From positions 1 through 64,000 of the forward strand of contig NZ_DASTPW010000053.1 in assembly GCF_035762065.1 (NCBI RefSeq): a stretch of 64,000 bases of DNA. The letters are read 5' to 3'. Below the pieces are notes generated by a model. It was not told where the DNA came from. It saw only the letters and a program-made list of their open reading frames with translations, and searched no databases. Each line of letters begins with the position of its first letter. The stretch's first letter is position 1. Below, piece by piece: positions 19,247-29,706 of this stretch. The position numbers and the translations under genes were made by a program. Origin of the DNA: Methylibium sp035762065. Its GTDB lineage: Bacteria; Pseudomonadota; Gammaproteobacteria; Burkholderiales; Burkholderiaceae_C.

Positions 19247-20064
19247 GCGAGAAGCCTGTGCGCTTGGCTGTGTGCGTCGTCACGTACCAAGAGCCATTCG
19301 CTCATAGCGCAGTCTGCAAGTCGCTGGCCGGGTTGCCGCAGGAGCTACTCGCGCACCTGTCCGTCGTGTCGGTCTGCAATGCGGCGCACGGGACGATTGC
19401 CGACGATCCTGTCATCGAAGAACATCAGGCTGGCGCCTTGAGCTACCGGGAGGTGCTGCGCAGCGACAACCGTGGGCTTGCCGGCGGATACAACGCGGGG
19501 CTGCAGATCGCGCTGGATGAGGCGCCAGATGCAGCGCTCTTTCTTAATGCCGACGGCTGGGTCGAGGCGTGGTATCTGACCTGGCTGCTCGATGGCTTGA
19601 GGCGGCAGCCTGACAGGGAGGCCTTCGTACCGACGTTGATATCGGGGGCACGCTGCGTGTCGCCGTTCCGTAAGCGCGGCATTGCGCTTAACTTCTACAT
19701 CATTGGCTGGCTTTGCCTGCGCGACGGGCCGTTCCTGCGGCAGTTGCGCTTTCCGGACGAGTTCTGGCTCGACGGGATCGACTACTGGCTTAGCGTGAAG
19801 ATGGCCGAAGCCGGGCTGCGGATCGAGCGCACCGAACGATGCATCGCGCACAACCTGTCCGTGTCCGATCAGTTCGGTACTTTGCCGGGCTGGCGCTACC
19901 GCAATATTCTGGTCAGCGAACGACGCTTCCTGAGATGGCAGAAGCGCCCGTTCCGCGAAATCCTCGTCGTTCACGTACGAGCGCTCGCACGTTGCCTGCG
20001 CTACCGCCGATTCGATCTGGCGCAGGTCGTTGCCAAGGAGTTCGCCGTTGCATTGCATGAGTGA
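19243..20064 (+). CDS. Glycosyltransferase family 2
   Basis: 273 residues with a GT-A fold. LAVCVVTYQEPFAHS opens the domain, RSDNRGLAGGYNAGLQ is the conserved rhamnosyl/galactofuranosyl-type NxGxAGGxNxG motif, and LFLNADGWVEAWYL holds the DxD-like metal site (NAD instead of DxD). DEFWLDGIDYWLSVKMAEAG supplies the acceptor-site acidic residues, and the C-terminal part is basic and probably membrane-associated. The start overlaps the epimerase stop by four bases. Similarity in the NRG-AGG-N region suggests a rhamnosyltransferase, which fits the local rml genes, but this is inference. Confidence 0.85.
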   Translation: MSEKPVRLAVCVVTYQEPFAHSAVCKSLAGLPQELLAHLSVVSVCNAAHGTIADDPVIEEHQAGALSYREVLRSDNRGLAGGYNAGLQIALDEAPDAALFLNADGWVEAWYLTWLLDGLRRQPDREAFVPTLISGARCVSPFRKRGIALNFYIIGWLCLRDGPFLRQLRFPDEFWLDGIDYWLSVKMAEAGLRIERTERCIAHNLSVSDQFGTLPGWRYRNILVSERRFLRWQKRPFREILVVHVRALARCLRYRRFDLAQVVAKEFAVALHE

Positions 20065-20140
20065 GGCAATCGCTGCAGTGTCGCGCGGGCTCGGCCGCAC
20101 TCGGCCTACCGAGTGCGCTGCTGCATGCGACCGAGATCCA

Positions 20141-20914
20141 ATGACGGTAGAGACCGAACGAAGCACGGAGCCAACACTCGGCGATCGCATCAGCGTCTGC
20201 ATGGCAACCTACAACGGTGCGCCCTATTTGGCCAAGCAGATCGAAAGCATCATCGAGCAGCTCGAAGCCGGCGATGAACTCCTGGTCGCGGACGACGGTT
20301 CCGACGACACGACGCGGGAACTTCTTCGTCGCTATGAGCCCGCGCTGACGATCGTCGCCGTAGATCGCGTGGGCGGCGTTGTCCCGAACTTTTCCCGAGT
20401 GCTGTCGCATGCGCGAGGAGACTACGTACTTCTCGCCGACCAGGATGACGTCTGGCTGCCAGGTCGGGCCAGCCGGTTTCGAAACGAACTGAAGCACCAC
20501 GAGCTCGTGTTCTGCAACGCGTGGGTGGTCGACGAACACCTACAGCCGACCGGCGTGTCGCTGTTTGACCAGATCTGCCCTGGGCCCGGGTTCTGGCGCA
20601 ACCTCGTGAAGACCAGCTCTTTCGTCGGCTGCTGCATGGGCTTTCGCCGATCGTTGCTGAGAGGCGTGCTGCCCTTGCCGGTACAGACGCCATTGCATGA
20701 CTGGCTCCTGGGGTTGAAGGCATCGCTGCGCGGGCGGGTGGCTCAAGTGGACACCCCACTCATGCTTTACCGGCGGCACGCCGGCAACGTGTCGAACACC
20801 GGCGAGGTCTCTCGCAACGGCCTCAGGCGCAAGATCGGCCTTCGGATAGATGTGTTGGGCGCTCTAGCGGTGTGCCTCTGGCGGTCCTGTGGACCGAATG
20901 GTGAACTTGGATGA
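20141..20914 (+). CDS. Glycosyltransferase family 2
   Basis: 257 residues. ISVCMATYNGAPYLAKQIES is the GT2 N-terminus, DELLVADDGSDDTTRE binds the nucleotide, and YVLLADQDDVWLPGR provides the metal-binding DQDD. LHDWLLGLKA and LMLYRRHAGNVSNT near the C-terminus match the family that includes rhamnosyltransferases of O-antigen loci. The frame is open upstream to an ATG at 20057, which would overlap the previous gene by eight bases. I chose the ATG at 20141 because it gives a normal GT2 N-terminus with a GAG at about -8. The stop overlaps the next start by four bases. It is similar in layout to the GT2 at 21782. Confidence 0.85.
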   Translation: MTVETERSTEPTLGDRISVCMATYNGAPYLAKQIESIIEQLEAGDELLVADDGSDDTTRELLRRYEPALTIVAVDRVGGVVPNFSRVLSHARGDYVLLADQDDVWLPGRASRFRNELKHHELVFCNAWVVDEHLQPTGVSLFDQICPGPGFWRNLVKTSSFVGCCMGFRRSLLRGVLPLPVQTPLHDWLLGLKASLRGRVAQVDTPLMLYRRHAGNVSNTGEVSRNGLRRKIGLRIDVLGALAVCLWRSCGPNGELG

Positions 20915-21723
20915 ACCGAAACGAAATTGCCGACCTGATGCTCCAGAGATTGGTCTCGCTGCAGGGGGTCATGACCGATCAGTGGCAGGGCTCGGGCCCT
21001 ATCAATCACTGCTTCGTTGACGACCTCCTTCCAGTCGAACTGGTGAAGCGCATCCGGGCTGCCTACCCCGCGGGAAGCTCGATGAAAGTGAAGAGGAGCC
21101 TGCGTGAGTACAAGTACATCGCAGCGCAGATGGACCGGTATGACCCGATCTTGGAAGAGGCCTTGTTCGCCTTTCAGGATTCGCGCATCGTCGATTTGGT
21201 CGGCAAGGTTACCGGGTTGCGCGGCCTCGAACCCGATGCGGAGCTCTACGCGGGCGGCATCTCAATGATGTCCAAGGGCCACTTCCTCAACCCTCACATA
21301 GACAACTCGCACGACAAGAGCCAGGACCGGTATCGCGTCCTCAACCTGCTGTACTACGTGTCACCCGACTGGAGCTTGGCCAACGGGGGCAATCTCGAAC
21401 TCTGGCCGGGTGGGACCGCGAAGCCACAGATCACGATCGAGAGCCGGTTCAATCGGCTTGCGATCATGGTCACGCATACGAAGTCTTGGCACTCCGTTTC
21501 CCCGGTTGCTATTCAGGGCCAACGCTGTTGTGTGTCGAACTATTACTTCTCGCGGGAACCTGCTGAGAGCGAGTCCTACTTTCACGTCACCTCGTTCCGA
21601 GGCCGCCCAGGGCAGAAGGTCAGAGACCTTGTGCTGCGGGGCGATGTTGCGTTACGCACGTCGATAAGGAAGCTCTTTCCGCAGGGGCTCCTGAAGAACA
21701 AGCACTACTACGACAAGAAGTGA
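20911..21723 (+). CDS. 2-oxoglutarate/Fe(II)-dependent oxygenase-like protein
   Basis: 270 residues with the iron-binding triad of 2OG-Fe(II) dioxygenases: His129-x-Asp131 in NPHIDNSHD and the distal His194 in TKSWHSVSP. An RVLNLLYYVSPDW strand and NGGNLELWPGG between them are typical of the prolyl-4-hydroxylase-like fold, and an Arg in GQRCCVSNYYF may bind 2-oxoglutarate. The start overlaps the preceding glycosyltransferase stop, so it is co-translated with glycan genes. The product may hydroxylate a sugar, a fatty-acyl substituent or a peptide moiety; the sequence does not say which. It is distinct from, but of the same class as, the oxygenase at 11679. Confidence 0.75.
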   Translation: MNRNEIADLMLQRLVSLQGVMTDQWQGSGPINHCFVDDLLPVELVKRIRAAYPAGSSMKVKRSLREYKYIAAQMDRYDPILEEALFAFQDSRIVDLVGKVTGLRGLEPDAELYAGGISMMSKGHFLNPHIDNSHDKSQDRYRVLNLLYYVSPDWSLANGGNLELWPGGTAKPQITIESRFNRLAIMVTHTKSWHSVSPVAIQGQRCCVSNYYFSREPAESESYFHVTSFRGRPGQKVRDLVLRGDVALRTSIRKLFPQGLLKNKHYYDKK

Positions 21724-21781
21724 GCCTTTCCCTCCGCCCGCCATTCCATGCGTTGGCGCCGACCTTTGTGCAGGGCTTGCC

Positions 21782-22681
21782 ATGACGATGCCAAACGTTC
21801 GCGTGCTTCTGGCGACTCATAATGGCGCGAGTTGGCTCAACGAACAATTGCGAAGCATCGTGCAACAACAAGGGGTGCGAGTCTTTGTCGTTGCGAGTGA
21901 TGACAGCTCGACCGATGGCACACCCCAACTACTCGCGCAATGGGAGAAGCAAAAAAGCCTCTCGATGATGCCGACCGCGGGCACGCGCTTCGGCAACGCA
22001 CACCGCAACTTTCTTCGCCTGATACGGGATGCCGAACTGAGCGACGCCGAGTACTTTGCGCTCTCTGACCAGGACGACATCTGGTTGCCCGGCAAGCTGG
22101 CGCGTGGGATCGAGTGCCTTCGCTCCCACGCTGCCCACGGCTACTCAAGCAACGTCACGGCCTTCTGGCCGGACGGCACGCAGCTCCTGATCGACAAGGC
22201 CCAGCCGCAGCGCCGCTTCGACCACCTGTTCGGATCACCCGGCCCGGGATGCACGTTCGTGCTGCCGCGTGGCGTGTTCGAGGATCTTCGGGCATTCGTG
22301 ACGCAGAACTTCGAGCGGATCCAGTCAATCTGGGTCCACGACTGGCTGATCTACGCTTTCGTGCGTTGTCGGGGCGGACGCTGGCACATCGATGACCGGC
22401 CCTGCATGCTGTACCGGCAACACGGCCGCAACGAGATCGGCGTCAATGCGGGGTGGAAAGCAGCGTTAAACCGACTGAACCACGTGCGCTCAGGTGCCTA
22501 CCGACGCGACATCCTCGCGATTGCGGACTCGGTAGGAGAGTCTGCTGAAGTCGTCGAGGCGGTTCGACGGCTCCGGTTGCGCGATCGTCTTCACCTGACA
22601 CTTGGCGTACGCCAGTTTCGGCGGCGTTTGTGGGATGGTCTTGTTCTCGCGCTCTTCTTTCTTGTAATGCCCCGTGCCTGA
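21782..22681 (+). CDS. Glycosyltransferase family 2
   Basis: 299 residues. VRVLLATHNGASWLNEQLRS begins the GT-A domain, VVASDDSSTDGTPQLL binds the nucleotide, and YFALSDQDDIWLPGKLARG provides the DQDD metal motif. VHDWLIYAFVRCRG and CMLYRQHGRNEIGVNAGW follow. The DQDDIWLP and DW...YRQH arrangement resembles that of the GT2 at 20141, so the two may be ancient paralogues. Hydrophobic C-terminal residues suggest membrane contact. The stop overlaps the GTG start of the next gene by eight bases. Confidence 0.86.
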   Translation: MTMPNVRVLLATHNGASWLNEQLRSIVQQQGVRVFVVASDDSSTDGTPQLLAQWEKQKSLSMMPTAGTRFGNAHRNFLRLIRDAELSDAEYFALSDQDDIWLPGKLARGIECLRSHAAHGYSSNVTAFWPDGTQLLIDKAQPQRRFDHLFGSPGPGCTFVLPRGVFEDLRAFVTQNFERIQSIWVHDWLIYAFVRCRGGRWHIDDRPCMLYRQHGRNEIGVNAGWKAALNRLNHVRSGAYRRDILAIADSVGESAEVVEAVRRLRLRDRLHLTLGVRQFRRRLWDGLVLALFFLVMPRA

Positions 22682-23678
22682 CTTTGTGCCTAAGACACTG
22701 ACTAGGTGTGCGGTCACTGGCGCAAGTGGCTTTGTGGGACGTTCGCTCGTCAGTCAGCTTTGCGCGCAGGGCATCGACGTCAAGCGACTTACGCGCGCGG
22801 ACTCGCCGGACTCATCGGGGAAAAAGGCGCTTCGGATCTCGACGTATGGTGACGCCCCGGCCCTTGCTGCTGCACTGTCTGGCTGCCACGCCGTAGTGCA
22901 CCTCGCCGCACGTGCACACCGCCTGCACGATACCGCCGCAGCGGCCGCCGAAGCGGCCTTTCGCGAAGCCAACGTCAATGGCGCAAAAGCCCTGGCACAC
23001 GCGGCGCGCACGGCCGGGCTGCGCCGCGTGGTGCTCATCAGCTCGATCGGCGTGCACGGTTCGCACACCCGCGGCCGGCCCGTCACCGAAGCCGATCCGC
23101 CGAAGCCCGAGGAGCCCTACGCGGTGAGCAAGTTGCAAGGTGAAGAGGCGGTGGCCGAGGTGCTGGCCGGCAGCCCGACCGAACTGGTCGTGCTGCGCCC
23201 TCCACTCGTCTACGGCCCAGGCGCACCCGGCAACTTCGGTCAGTTGCTCGCACTCGTTAAGCGGCTTCCATTGGTACCGCTCGGCGGCCTGCACCGCCTG
23301 CGCAGCCTGATCCACATCGACAACCTCTGCAATGCGATCGAGCTGGCACTGCATCACCCGCACGCCGCTGGCGGGCGCTTCGTGCTGTGCGATGGCGACG
23401 ACGTCAGCGTCGCCGACATCGCCCGGGAGCTGGCCATCGGCTTCGGCCGCAATCCTGCTTGCGTGGTGAACGTGCCCGAATCCGCGCTGCGTCTGGCCGC
23501 CCGGATGCTCGGCCGCGGCGCGGCGGTTGCGAAGCTGGCCGACGAGCTGCGGGTCGATGCCTCGGCGTTCCGCACGGCGACTGGATGGGTGCCGCCGCGC
23601 CGCGCGCGCGAGGCGCTGCGTGAAACTGCGGCCATGTCGCTCGCCGACGTGCGGCGCAAGGGTGTCGCACATGCTTAG
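22674..23678 (+). CDS. NAD-dependent nucleotide-sugar epimerase/reductase, WbpV-like
   Basis: 334 residues, extended short-chain dehydrogenase. CAVTGASGFVGRSLVSQL binds NAD(P), VVHLAARAHRLHDT and ISSIGVHGSHT follow, and EPYAVSKLQGEEAV holds the Tyr-x3-Lys pair. LRPPLVYGPGAPGNF and SLIHIDNLCNAI are characteristic of the WbpV/WbfT group, which reduces UDP-4-keto-6-deoxy-GlcNAc to UDP-QuiNAc or the FucNAc isomer. Directly downstream lie a WbpL-like GlcNAc-type transferase and a WbpM-like 4,6-dehydratase, the same trio as in Pseudomonas O-antigen loci. The GTG start overlaps the preceding stop. Codon use returns to the high-G+C pattern from here onward. Confidence 0.85.
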   Translation: MPDFVPKTLTRCAVTGASGFVGRSLVSQLCAQGIDVKRLTRADSPDSSGKKALRISTYGDAPALAAALSGCHAVVHLAARAHRLHDTAAAAAEAAFREANVNGAKALAHAARTAGLRRVVLISSIGVHGSHTRGRPVTEADPPKPEEPYAVSKLQGEEAVAEVLAGSPTELVVLRPPLVYGPGAPGNFGQLLALVKRLPLVPLGGLHRLRSLIHIDNLCNAIELALHHPHAAGGRFVLCDGDDVSVADIARELAIGFGRNPACVVNVPESALRLAARMLGRGAAVAKLADELRVDASAFRTATGWVPPRRAREALRETAAMSLADVRRKGVAHA

Positions 23679-24753
23679 CTTCGCGCCGGGGGTCCTGGTC
23701 ACGCCGTGCGGCTTGACAGCGCTCGCCGGAATCGCCGGACAGTTGGCGGTGGTGCTGGCCGCAAGCTGGGCGCTCACGGCGCTGATGCGACGCCATGCGA
23801 TCGCCACGCAACTCATCGACCAACCCAACGCGCGCAGCTCGCACGTGCTGCCCACGCCGCGCGGCGGCGGCGTGGCGATCGTCGCGAGCTACTCGACGCT
23901 GATCGTGGGTTGGTGGATCGCGGGCTTCGTGGAAGCCAAGCTGGCCTGGGCGCTGTGGGGCAGCAGCCTGCCCGTGGCCCTGATCGGCTACCTCGACGAC
24001 CGCCGGCCCGTGCCTGCGCGCCTGCGCTTCGCGATCCATATCGGCGGCGCCGTGTTCGTGTTGGCGCTGATGGGCGGCCTGCCGCGCGTGCCCATGCTCG
24101 GCTTCCACGTCGACCTCGGCTGGTTCGGCCTCGCCCTTGCCACCGCCTACCTGGTCTGGATGGTCAACCTCGTCAACTTCATGGACGGCATCGACGGCAT
24201 CGCCAGCGTCGAGGCCATCACCGTGTCGCTCGGCGCCGCCTTGTGTTGGTGGATTGCTGCTCCACAGGGCCCGTGGTTCGTGCCGGTCGGCTTTGCGGCC
24301 TGCGTCGCCGGCTTCCTGATATGGAACTGGCCGCCCGCGAAAATCTTCATGGGTGATGCCGGCAGCGGCTTCATCGGCATGGCGCTCGGCACGCTGTCGC
24401 TGTGGAGTTCGCTCGACGCGCCGCGGCTCTTCTGGTGCTGGTTCATCCTGATCGGGGTGTTCTTCGTCGATGCGACGACGACGCTGGTGCGCAGGCATCG
24501 CCGCGGCGACAAGTTCCACGAGGCGCATCGCAGCCATGCCTATCAGTACGCCTCGCGGGTGCATGGCGGGCATCGGCCCGTAACGCTGGCCTGCGCGGCG
24601 CTCAACGTGTTCTGGCTGCTGCCGATCGCACTGCTGGTGGCGAAAGGCTGGCTCGACGGCGTGCTCGGCGTCGCCATCGCCTTCGCGCCTTTGCTCAAGC
24701 TGGCCTTCCACTACAAGGCCGGCGACCGAGCAGCGCAGCAAGCAGCCGCCTAA
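23671..24753 (+). CDS. Undecaprenyl-phosphate N-acetylhexosamine-1-phosphate transferase (WbpL/WecA-like)
   Basis: 360-residue polytopic membrane enzyme of the MraY/WecA superfamily that starts lipid-linked glycan assembly by moving a HexNAc-1-phosphate from UDP to undecaprenyl phosphate. Diagnostic loops are visible: HVLPTPRGGGVAI, LIGYLDDRRPVPARLRF, VNLVNFMDGIDGIASVE (catalytic Asp motif), KIFMGDAGSGFIGMALG and the arginine/histidine loop HRRGDKFHEAHRSHAYQ. About ten transmembrane helices. Length and motifs fit WbpL. The ATG overlaps the WbpV-like stop by eight bases. Its probable substrate is UDP-QuiNAc or UDP-FucNAc made by the flanking genes. Confidence 0.9.
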   Translation: MLSFAPGVLVTPCGLTALAGIAGQLAVVLAASWALTALMRRHAIATQLIDQPNARSSHVLPTPRGGGVAIVASYSTLIVGWWIAGFVEAKLAWALWGSSLPVALIGYLDDRRPVPARLRFAIHIGGAVFVLALMGGLPRVPMLGFHVDLGWFGLALATAYLVWMVNLVNFMDGIDGIASVEAITVSLGAALCWWIAAPQGPWFVPVGFAACVAGFLIWNWPPAKIFMGDAGSGFIGMALGTLSLWSSLDAPRLFWCWFILIGVFFVDATTTLVRRHRRGDKFHEAHRSHAYQYASRVHGGHRPVTLACAALNVFWLLPIALLVAKGWLDGVLGVAIAFAPLLKLAFHYKAGDRAAQQAAA

Positions 24754-24963
24754 GGCAGGCTCCGAACTCGTGCCGGCCATCGCCGGTCAGCGCGGCGGCC
24801 TCGCAACAACCGCGCACAAGTCGCCGTCCGCGCCGCGCTGCGATATGCGGCTGTGCAGCAAGCTCAGCACTAAACTGCCGTCGCCCGGAGATGGAGGCTG
24901 GCACACCGGCTCCGAGGCGCTGCATGCGATGCACGGGCACTCTCGGCCCGGGAGAGGACAACC

Positions 24964-26937
<1,974 letters not shown>

Positions 26938-26949
26938 TCCGCAAGCTCG

Positions 26950-26968
26950 ACCGATCGCGACGATCGGT
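26950..26968. terminator. Hairpin between the two convergent polysaccharide arms
   Basis: Perfect 8-bp inverted repeat ACCGATCG / CGATCGGT with a three-base loop, centred in the 49-base gap between the ends of the WbpM-like gene (plus) and the sugar-transferase gene (minus). Being symmetrical it could act in both directions. No T-run, so it may be weak. Confidence 0.4.
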
Positions 26969-26986
26969 GCGCCGCTGCGCCGGCCG

Positions 26987-28417
26987 TCAAGCCGCCGCGG
27001 CGCCCTCCACCACCCGCAGCTCGTCCGCCCCCGGCACCGCGAGCACGACCAGCCCGGTGCGTTTGGCCAGCGCCATCGCGCGCTCGCGGGCTGCGCGGTC
27101 GGCGTCGGCCAGGGCGACGATCACGTGCGTCGCGCCGTCGATGGCTTCGGGACGTTCGATCCCCGCGATCGGCCCGGCCACCGGCACGCCGGCGATGCGG
27201 ATGCCCTGCAGCTCCTCGCGGTCGTCGAACATGGCGATCACGTGCCAGCCGTGCCGTTGATGCAGCCCGGCCAGCACGCGCCGGCCGACTTCGCCGGCAC
27301 CGAGCACGACCGCGTAGCGATGTTCGCCGCCGGACTCGCCGAGCATCGCGTGCGCGTGCTCCCACAGCAGGCGGAACACCATGCGCGCCATGCCGAGCGC
27401 GAGCAGGCTGAACAGCGGGTGCAGCACCAGCACCGCGCGCGGCACCGCCTCCAGCTTCGCGAGCAGGATCGCTGCGGCGCCGATCACGCCGGCGCTCAGG
27501 CAGGCCAGCGCGAGCCGCCGGAAGTCGTCGAAGGCGAAGAACTGCCACAGCGAGCGCCGCGCGCCCATCGCCGCGAGCGCGGCGAGGTAGACCAGCACCA
27601 CGCCGACCGACACCGCGTCGTCGTAACTCGGCCGCGCCGGCTGCCAGCGTTCGAAGCCCATGCGGAACAGATAGGTCAGGTGCCAGCAGCCCAGCACCAG
27701 CAGCGCGTCGACCGCGTTGGCGACCAGGCCGCGGCGCGCATGCGCGGCCTCCAGCGCGCCGGCCACGCGCCTCCACAAGCGGGGGTGGTTCATGATGGTG
27801 CGGGCCTTTCGGAAGGGAAGCGGCGGCACGAACACCGTCCGCAGCGTGACGCCGACCAGCCGCAGGTCGGACGCGAGCGTCGCGCGGTCGAGGTAGTCGG
27901 CCGCGACGCGCAGCTTTTCGGGGGCGATCACTTCGATGTAGTGGCGCTCCGGGTGCTCCGCGCGCGAGAGCCACTCCGCCTCGTCGGCGAAGCGCAGCGA
28001 GGCCAGGTCGGTGAGGCCGGGCCGTGCACTCAGCACCCGCTCGCGCAACGCCGCAGGCCAGCGATCGACGTAGTGCGGCACCTCCGGACGCGGGCCCACC
28101 AGGCTCATCGTGCCGCGCAGCACGTCGATCAGCTGCGGCAGCTCGTCGAGCTTGTGCCGGCGCAGCACGCGCCCGACGCGGGTGATGCGCAAGTCGCCGG
28201 CCACGGTGATCAGCGGCCCGCGCGTCTCGGCGTCGGCGACCATCGTGCGGAACTTGAACATCCGGAAGCGCGCGCCGCCGCGGCCCACGCGCTCCTGCCG
28301 GAAGAACACCGGCCCGGGCGAATCGAGCTTCACCGCGAGCGCGATCAGGAACAAGGCCGGCGCCAGCAAGAGCAAGCCCGTGCCCGCGAGCAGCAGGTCC
28401 ACCGCGCGCTTTCGCAT
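26987..28417 (-). CDS. Polyprenyl-phosphate sugar-1-phosphate transferase with C-terminal membrane/Rossmann module (swapped order)
   Basis: 476 residues. The N-terminal 200 residues are a complete bacterial sugar transferase (WcaJ/WbaP/PglC type): a membrane segment (LLLAGTGLLLLAPALFLIAL), then SPGPVFFRQERVGRGG, FKFRTMV, LRRHKLDELPQLIDVLRGTMSLVGPRPEVPHYV in separate conserved blocks, and ARPGLTDLASLRF. The second half (from about residue 209) has four hydrophobic helices and a CoA-binding-like Rossmann domain starting YAVVLGAGEVGRRVLAGL, resembling the N-terminal part of WbpM or WcaJ. In WbaP/WcaJ the same modules occur in the opposite order. An internal Met209 with a GAAAGG upstream could be a remnant of a separate gene. 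It likely starts synthesis of the second glycan. Confidence 0.85.
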   Translation of the reverse strand: MRKRAVDLLLAGTGLLLLAPALFLIALAVKLDSPGPVFFRQERVGRGGARFRMFKFRTMVADAETRGPLITVAGDLRITRVGRVLRRHKLDELPQLIDVLRGTMSLVGPRPEVPHYVDRWPAALRERVLSARPGLTDLASLRFADEAEWLSRAEHPERHYIEVIAPEKLRVAADYLDRATLASDLRLVGVTLRTVFVPPLPFRKARTIMNHPRLWRRVAGALEAAHARRGLVANAVDALLVLGCWHLTYLFRMGFERWQPARPSYDDAVSVGVVLVYLAALAAMGARRSLWQFFAFDDFRRLALACLSAGVIGAAAILLAKLEAVPRAVLVLHPLFSLLALGMARMVFRLLWEHAHAMLGESGGEHRYAVVLGAGEVGRRVLAGLHQRHGWHVIAMFDDREELQGIRIAGVPVAGPIAGIERPEAIDGATHVIVALADADRAARERAMALAKRTGLVVLAVPGADELRVVEGAAAA

Positions 28418-28473
28418 GAAGGCCTTGTGCCGCGCGTCGAGAACGCCGGGTGCCGCGTCGCCCGTCGATGCGA

Positions 28474-29664
28474 TCAGGCGCCGAACGCCGACCGCACCGC
28501 CTCGACGACCCGCTCGATGTCGGCCTCGCCCATCTTCGGGTAGACGGGCAGGCTCACCATCCGCTCGTAGGCGCGCTGGCTCTGCGGGAACTGCTCGGGC
28601 CGCAGCCGGTAGCGCTCGCGCCAGTAGGGCTGCAGGTGCAGCGGGATGTAGTGGACGCTGACGCCGATGCCGCGCTGGAAGAGATGCTCGACGAAGGCGT
28701 CGCGCTCGAGCTTCGCGTCGTCGGCCAGGCGCGCCACGTAGAGATGCCAGGCATGCACGTCGCCGGCCGGCGCGTCGGCCGGCAGCACGAGCGGCAGGTC
28801 GGCGAAGGCGGCGTGGTAGCGCGCGGCGATCGCCGCACGGCGCTGCTGGAAGGCGTCGGCGCGCTTGAGCTGGTGCAGGCCGATCGCCGCGGCGATGTCG
28901 GTCAGGTTGTACTTGTAGCCCGGGGCGACGACCTCGTAGTACCAGCTCGGCGTCTTCGCGGTGAAGCGGTCGAAGGCGTCGCGGCTGATGCCGTGCAGAC
29001 GCATCACCTTCGCGCGGTGCGCCAGCTCGGCGTCGCGCGTCACGAGCATGCCGCCTTCGCCGGTCGTGATGTTCTTGTTGGCGTAGAAACTGAAGACCGC
29101 GGCGTCGCTCGCCAGCGTGCCGATCGCCCGGCCGCCGAAGGAGGTGGGCAGCGCGTGGGCCGCGTCCTCGATCACGTGCAGCTTGCGGCGCGCGGCGATG
29201 TCGAGCAGCCGCCCCATCGGCGCGGCCAGCCCGCCGAAGTGCACCGGCACGATCGCCTTGGTGCGGGCCGTGATCGCGGCCTCGACGGCGTCGGGGTCGA
29301 GCGTCATCGTCGCCGGGTCGATGTCGACCAGCACCACGTCCGCGCCGAGGTAGCGCACGACCTCGGCGGTCGCGGTGAAGGTGTGCGTCGTCGTGATGAC
29401 CTCGTCGCCCGCGCCGACGCCAACCGCCTCGAGCGCGAGGTGCAGGCCGGCCGTCGCCGAGTTCACCGCGATGGCCTCGAGCGGCGCGGCGCCCGCGCCC
29501 GCCGGCTCCAGGTAGGCCGCGAAGTCCTGCTCGAAGCGCTTGGCCTTCATGCCGGTGGTGATCCAGCCCGAGCGCAGCGTGTCGACGACTTCGGCGATTT
29601 CGTCTTCGCCGATGTCGGGCTGCGCGAAGGGCAGGAAGCTGGGGCGGTCGCTGGGGTGCGTCAC
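28474..29664 (-). CDS. DegT/DnrJ/EryC1/StrS-family PLP-dependent sugar aminotransferase
   Basis: 396 residues. Transfers an amino group, usually from glutamate, to a keto-sugar nucleotide. EIAEVVDTLRSGWITTGMKAK at the N-terminus is split between two conserved blocks; GDEVITTTHTFTATAEVV, then VPVHFGGLAAPMG and DAAHALPT follow. FSFYANKNITTGEGGML carries the PLP-binding Lys. GYKYNLTDIAAAIGLHQL and YYHVAR-like C-terminal motifs also fit. The start is GTG with a canonical AGGAGG eight bases upstream. With the 4,6-dehydratase and acyltransferase nearby, it could make a UDP-4-amino-4,6-dideoxy sugar that is then N-acylated, as in bacillosamine-type pathways. It lies 56 bases upstream of the sugar-transferase gene. 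Confidence 0.9.
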   Translation of the reverse strand: MTHPSDRPSFLPFAQPDIGEDEIAEVVDTLRSGWITTGMKAKRFEQDFAAYLEPAGAGAAPLEAIAVNSATAGLHLALEAVGVGAGDEVITTTHTFTATAEVVRYLGADVVLVDIDPATMTLDPDAVEAAITARTKAIVPVHFGGLAAPMGRLLDIAARRKLHVIEDAAHALPTSFGGRAIGTLASDAAVFSFYANKNITTGEGGMLVTRDAELAHRAKVMRLHGISRDAFDRFTAKTPSWYYEVVAPGYKYNLTDIAAAIGLHQLKRADAFQQRRAAIAARYHAAFADLPLVLPADAPAGDVHAWHLYVARLADDAKLERDAFVEHLFQRGIGVSVHYIPLHLQPYWRERYRLRPEQFPQSQRAYERMVSLPVYPKMGEADIERVVEAVRSAFGA

Positions 29665-29706
29665 GATGGGCTCCTCCTGGATGTCACGACCGCGGCTGTG
29701 CGGCTC

